From Candidatus Pelagibacterales bacterium (lineage in GTDB: Bacteria > Pseudomonadota > Alphaproteobacteria > Pelagibacterales > Pelagibacteraceae): DNA of 9,376 nt. How positions within the stretch are numbered: the stretch's first letter is position 1; every line of letters begins with the position of its first letter. A program made the position numbers and the translations under genes. Shown here in pieces: positions 6,800 through 9,376 of the stretch. The stretch is from positions 1 to 9,376 of the forward strand of contig VHCC01000026.1 in the NCBI GenBank assembly GCA_016882185.1, in the 5' to 3' direction. Under the pieces are notes generated by a model. It saw only the letters and a list, made by a program, of their open reading frames with translations, did not search any database and had not been told where the DNA came from.

Positions 6800-6828
6800 A
6801 TTACATTTAGGTTACAGTTTTGTGACAA
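6800..6828 (-). promoter_or_regulatory. Pho box array (PhoB binding site) controlling pstS
   Basis: On the minus strand three half-sites resembling CTGTCAT follow each other at exactly 11-bp spacing: TTGTCAC (6828-6822), CTGTAAC (6817-6811) and ATGTAAT (6806-6800), with A/T-rich 4-bp spacers AAAA and CTAA. The first two form a near-consensus 18-bp Pho box. A fourth unit, AAATCAT (6795-6789), keeps the TCAT half only. PhoB dimers bind such repeats in place of a -35 element. AT-rich -10-like hexamers follow (for example TAAACT, 6783-6778). The array is upstream of pstS and downstream of phoR, so it should give pstSCAB-phoUB its own phosphate-starvation promoter. Confidence 0.85.
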
Positions 6829-6840
6829 AACTAACTTTTT

Positions 6841-6867
6841 AATTGAAAAATTGAATTTTTTTCAACT
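6841..6867 (-). terminator. Weak AT-rich terminator-like element after phoR
   Basis: Downstream of the phoR stop the RNA can form TTGAA-AAAAA-TTCAA followed by five U residues (6865-6846). Alternatively it can form a longer stem of AGTTGAAAAA with TTTTTCAATT (6867-6858 with 6850-6841), with one G-U pair. The two folds exclude each other. GC content is minimal, so any termination would be partial. It lies between phoR and the Pho box, where partial termination would separate phoR from the pstS promoter. Confidence 0.28.
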
Positions 6868-6873
6868 AGAGCA

Positions 6874-8073
6874 CTAAGCGAGGGGTAATTGGACTTCAAA
6901 TTCACTGCCTTTATTCAAATTACTATGTATTTTGAATTCACCCCTATGCTGATTAATTATGTGTTTTACTATGGCAAGTCCAAGCCCTGTGCCACTAATT
7001 TTTAATTTTTTTATATTTTCAGCCCTAAAAAATCTTTCAGTCACTCGGTGAATGTCCTCTTGTGCTATTCCAACTCCATTATCAATTACAGAAATTGAAG
7101 TATAATTATTAAAAATTGGTTTTTTATCAGAATTTCTAATTTCTACTATTGATGAATTGTGACTATATTTTATTGCATTATCTAAAAGATTTAGAAAAAC
7201 AGCGGATAATTTTTCTTTATCGCCAATAACAAATTTTTCATTGTCGTTAATTTTAAATTTTATACTTATATTCTTTTCTTTAGCCTTATTTGAATTTAGT
7301 AAAATAATATTTTCAATTAATTCTATAATATTAACTTTATCTTTTGGGCGGATATGTTCTTGCAACTCAATTCTGCTTAAGGACATTAGATCATCTAATA
7401 ATCTTTCCATTTTTCCAGCCTCCTCTTTCATTATATTTATAAATTTCTTTTGAGATGATGGATCATCTTTTGCTGAGTCAGAAATAGTCTCGAGAAATCC
7501 TTTTAATGATACCAATGGCGTTCTTAATTCATGACTGGCATTTGCAATAAAGTCAGAACGCATATTCTGGCTTTTTCTCATTTCGGTAAAATCTCTAATT
7601 AAAATTAAAATTTGATCAGATTTAATTACAGCAAGACTAACTTTATAAAATTTGAATAGCGGTATATTTAACTCAACTTCTAATTTCTTTTGTTTTTTAT
7701 CAATTTTAATTTGGTCAATTGCCTCTAGTAATTCAGGAATCCTGATTTCACTACCAATGTGTTTGCCTTCTAAATCAGCGCCAAAGTTTTCTATAGCTAC
7801 TTTATTATTATAAACAATAATATTAAATCTATTTAAAATTATTATTATATCTTCTAATTCATCAATAAAAATTTTTTGTAAATCATCTTTTGTTAATTCT
7901 TTTTTTGAACTAGAAATTATTGATATGTTACTTAGCCTACTATTTTCCGTTTTATAAAAAAAGATGATTATAAAAAAAATATTAATTAATACTAATGCTT
8001 CAATCTGAATTGCTTCAAAATAAAATAATATAAAACTACTGGTAAAGCCAAGAATTGATAATATTTTTATCAT
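6874..8073 (-). CDS. phoR: Phosphate regulon sensor histidine kinase PhoR
   Basis: The 399-residue kinase starts with two short membrane helices (about 4-19 and 24-40) with almost no periplasmic loop, as in PhoR, which senses through Pst and PhoU rather than an external ligand. A PAS-like domain follows (about 63-160: ELEDIIIILNRFNIIVYNN). The HisKA domain has SDFIANASHELRTPL with phosphoacceptor His181. The ATPase domain has the N-box FLNLLDNAIKYS (Asn295, Asn299), G1 DNGVGI (331-336), the F-box RFFRAE (347-352) and G2 GTGLGLA (361-367), so all catalytic parts are present. Adjacency to pst and phoB assigns it as PhoR. The only start-proximal purine run is AAAGAA, next to the ATG. It is the first gene of the cluster, with phoB at the far end. 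Confidence 0.95.
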   Translation of the reverse strand: MIKILSILGFTSSFILFYFEAIQIEALVLINIFFIIIFFYKTENSRLSNISIISSSKKELTKDDLQKIFIDELEDIIIILNRFNIIVYNNKVAIENFGADLEGKHIGSEIRIPELLEAIDQIKIDKKQKKLEVELNIPLFKFYKVSLAVIKSDQILILIRDFTEMRKSQNMRSDFIANASHELRTPLVSLKGFLETISDSAKDDPSSQKKFINIMKEEAGKMERLLDDLMSLSRIELQEHIRPKDKVNIIELIENIILLNSNKAKEKNISIKFKINDNEKFVIGDKEKLSAVFLNLLDNAIKYSHNSSIVEIRNSDKKPIFNNYTSISVIDNGVGIAQEDIHRVTERFFRAENIKKLKISGTGLGLAIVKHIINQHRGEFKIHSNLNKGSEFEVQLPLA

Positions 8074-8119
8074 ATTTCTTTATAACTATTTAAATAATAA
8101 TTATTTGCTGAAAAAGAAA

Positions 8120-8218
8120 TTAAACACACAAACTGATTAATAAAATTATAACTGCAATAAAAATTAAAAATGCAATAACCGCTTGGTTTAAAGGAAGATT
8201 ATTTAAATATCTAAACAC
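8120..8218 (-). CDS. Possible 32-residue single-helix membrane peptide
   Basis: Between doxX and phoR the minus strand has a GTG at 8218 followed by 32 sense codons and TAA (8122-8120). The peptide starts with a short polar stretch containing arginine (FRYLNNLPLNQ) and continues into a long hydrophobic helix, AVIAFLIFIAVIILLISLCV. It therefore has the look of a real one-pass membrane peptide with the positive residue on the cytoplasmic side. It is in the same frame as doxX, beginning one codon after the doxX stop, so it could also be a separated doxX tail. There is no ATG and no Shine-Dalgarno sequence. AT-rich codons favour hydrophobic residues, so chance cannot be excluded. I do not recognise a family. 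Confidence 0.4.
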   Translation of the reverse strand: MFRYLNNLPLNQAVIAFLIFIAVIILLISLCV

Positions 8219-8221
8219 AAA

Positions 8222-8674
8222 TTAAAATTCTTTTGGTAAAGAATTATCTATTGAAACTCTATCTCCACCTTTAAAAAATATTGCAATCATGACGACTAGC
8301 CAAAATAATGGATACTCGTATCCACCTTTAATCCAAAGAAAGCCATTTTTTAAATGAATATAAAAAGTTGCAACTGCTAATAAACCAATAAGTTGAATTG
8401 CAACAAATCGGGTTAAAAAACCTAATGCTAAAAATATTCCGCCAAAAAATTCTAAAATACCAATATATATTGCTAATGGGTAAGCAGGCTCTAATTGAAC
8501 GCTTTTAAAAAAATCAACTGTGCCATTTAAATTTACAAATAATTTACTATATCCATGCGGTATCATCATAGCCCCAGCTACAAATCGAATGAGTGAATAA
8601 GAATAATATGAAGTTGATTCATAAAATTTTTCTAAATAAGGAATTATGTACTTTGAATTTCTACTTACTCTCAT
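8222..8674 (-). CDS. DoxX family membrane protein
   Basis: The 150-residue protein has the DoxX layout of four membrane helices. These are LIRFVAGAMMIPHGYSKLF (about 28-46, with the typical R-xxG-xxM--HG-xK-F pattern), YPLAIYIGILEFFGGIFLALGFLTRFVA (about 65-92, with the family EFxGGIxLxLGxxTR motif), IQLIGLLAVATFYIH, and YPLFWLVVMIAIFFKGGDRVSID near the C-terminus. DoxX proteins are small inner-membrane proteins of poorly defined role, some linked to thiol or redox stress; no specific function can be claimed. It lies 57 bp after tRNA-Arg and about 150 bp before phoR on the same strand, so shared transcription is possible. The start codon has no clear Shine-Dalgarno sequence. Confidence 0.9.
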   Translation of the reverse strand: MRVSRNSKYIIPYLEKFYESTSYYSYSLIRFVAGAMMIPHGYSKLFVNLNGTVDFFKSVQLEPAYPLAIYIGILEFFGGIFLALGFLTRFVAIQLIGLLAVATFYIHLKNGFLWIKGGYEYPLFWLVVMIAIFFKGGDRVSIDNSLPKEF

Positions 8675-8731
8675 AGCTAATAATCTGTATCAAATTAAGA
8701 AGTTTTTATCAAAGTCAAATAATCTGTTGAT

Positions 8732-8808
8732 TGGTGCGCCCGGAAAGAGTCGAACTTCCAACCTCCAGATTCGTAGTCTGGCATTCTATCCAATTGAACT
8801 ACGGGCGC
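8732..8808 (-). tRNA. tRNA-Arg (anticodon ACG)
   Basis: The minus strand folds as a full cloverleaf of 77 nt. The acceptor stem GCGCCCG/CGGGCGC (8808-8802 with 8742-8736) is perfect. The D-arm GTTC/GAAT encloses AATTGGATA. The anticodon stem CCAGA/TCTGG has the loop CTACGAA, giving anticodon ACG, which reads CGN arginine codons after conversion of the first A to inosine. The T-arm is GGAAG-TTCGACT-CTTTC. The discriminator is A and the CCA end is encoded (8734-8732). It is the most GC-rich short stretch in the area. It is transcribed toward doxX and away from the MFS gene. Confidence 0.97.
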
Positions 8809-8877
8809 TTATGCAAAAAGAATATAATTTGATATCTTATTTTATTTTTTTAATTAAATAATCATAAGCTTTTATTC

Positions 8878-9376
8878 ATGCAAACAAATAATTGGAATTG
8901 GTTAAAATTTATTGCAATTGGCAGAGTATTATCTGCTTTGACTTTTTTCATGTACGTAGGATCAATCACACAACTAATTGACTTGTGGAAATTATCTGCA
9001 ACAGAGGCAGGTTTTATTCAAACTTCACTTGTCATAGGATTTGCAGCAGCACTATTTATAAGCTCCTATTATTCTGATTTTTATAATTCGAATAGAATTC
9101 TCGTCATTCATTTAATTATAAACTTTTTATCTAGTTTTATATTTTTTTTGATTGCTGAAGATTTTTGGAGTGCAACTATTATTAATTTTTTTATAGGATT
9201 TGCACAGGGAGGTATTTACGGACCTTCTATACTTTTAATTTCTGAAAAATTTAAATCAAAAAATAAAGGTACAGCCATGGGAATTATGCTTGGCAGTCAA
9301 TCATTTGGATATGCTTTATCTTTAACACTTAGTTATATTGTCACAACAAATTATGGATATAAAATTAGTTTTTTAA
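8878..9376 (+). CDS. MFS transporter, N-terminal part (runs off right edge)
   Basis: An open frame begins at ATG 8878 and stays open for 166 codons to the window end (MQTNNWNWLKFIAIGRVLS...). It shows at least four to five membrane helices. Between helices 2 and 3 is SSYYSDFYNSNR, a degenerate form of the major facilitator motif A (G-xxx-D-xxG-RR) with the key Asp kept. Helix 4 has IGFAQGGIYGPSILLISEKF, and the next has GTAMGIMLGSQSFGYALS, as in the first six-helix bundle of the superfamily. The WKLSATEAGFIQTS segment before helix 2 is also typical. The substrate cannot be assigned. It is divergent from tRNA-Arg, with 69 bp between them. No strong Shine-Dalgarno sequence or promoter is visible in that AT-rich gap. 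Confidence 0.85.
   Translation, partial: MQTNNWNWLKFIAIGRVLSALTFFMYVGSITQLIDLWKLSATEAGFIQTSLVIGFAAALFISSYYSDFYNSNRILVIHLIINFLSSFIFFLIAEDFWSATIINFFIGFAQGGIYGPSILLISEKFKSKNKGTAMGIMLGSQSFGYALSLTLSYIVTTNYGYKISFL

Noticed and set aside
8732..8808. tRNA gene as an integration site for a mobile element
   Set aside because: No integrase, no duplicated tRNA 3' end and no change in composition beside it were seen. The 10-bp repeat nearby does not match the tRNA end.
8646..8861. 71-codon plus-strand frame across the tRNA
   Set aside because: It reads through the complement of tRNA-Arg, including the recognisable GAPGKSRTSNLQIRS pattern often produced by antisense tRNA translation.
1..9376. CRISPR arrays, insertion sequences, toxin-antitoxin or phage-defence genes
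   Set aside because: No regularly spaced repeats, transposase or defence-type motifs were found on either strand.

Overview
The window is about 70% A+T. It uses the standard code (TGG for Trp; every visible stop is TAA or TAG) and has very short intergenic gaps. The gcrA gene, the long alphaproteobacterial forms of PstC and PstA, the strong AT bias and the compactness suggest a streamlined marine alphaproteobacterium. Pelagibacterales (SAR11) is my best guess from gene type and composition; no phylogeny was run.

Layout. At 1-183 (minus) lies the N-terminus of an ABC-2 type export permease. Positions 184-328 are a divergent intergenic region with a perfect DnaA box and a palindrome-like operator pair. 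The cell-cycle regulator gene gcrA follows at 329-844 (plus). Convergent to it, with one base between the stop codons, is a minus-strand phosphate-starvation cluster. In transcription order it reads phoR, pstS, pstC, pstA, pstB, phoU, phoB (8073 down to 846). Upstream of phoR on the same strand are a possible 32-residue membrane peptide (8120-8218), a DoxX-family membrane protein (8222-8674) and tRNA-Arg(ACG) (8732-8808). A divergent MFS transporter starts at 8878 and runs off the right end.

How the genes work together. PstS binds periplasmic phosphate, PstC and PstA form the membrane channel, and PstB powers uptake. PhoU relays the transporter state to the sensor kinase PhoR, which phosphorylates PhoB. 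PhoB should then bind the tandem Pho-box array just upstream of pstS (6800-6828), closing a positive loop under phosphate limitation. The kinase gene heads the cluster and its partner regulator gene ends it, about 5.3 kb apart, with the transporter genes between them.

The protein content is a known system; I found no new multi-gene system. The points worth a second look are in the RNA and regulatory layer: a perfect 10-bp hairpin that buries the pstS Shine-Dalgarno sequence, a perfect 12-bp hairpin between pstS and pstC that is not a normal terminator, a three-unit PhoB half-site array, a DnaA box before gcrA, and a transmembrane minigene lying in frame just after the doxX stop codon. No stretch longer than 300 bases lacks a gene.
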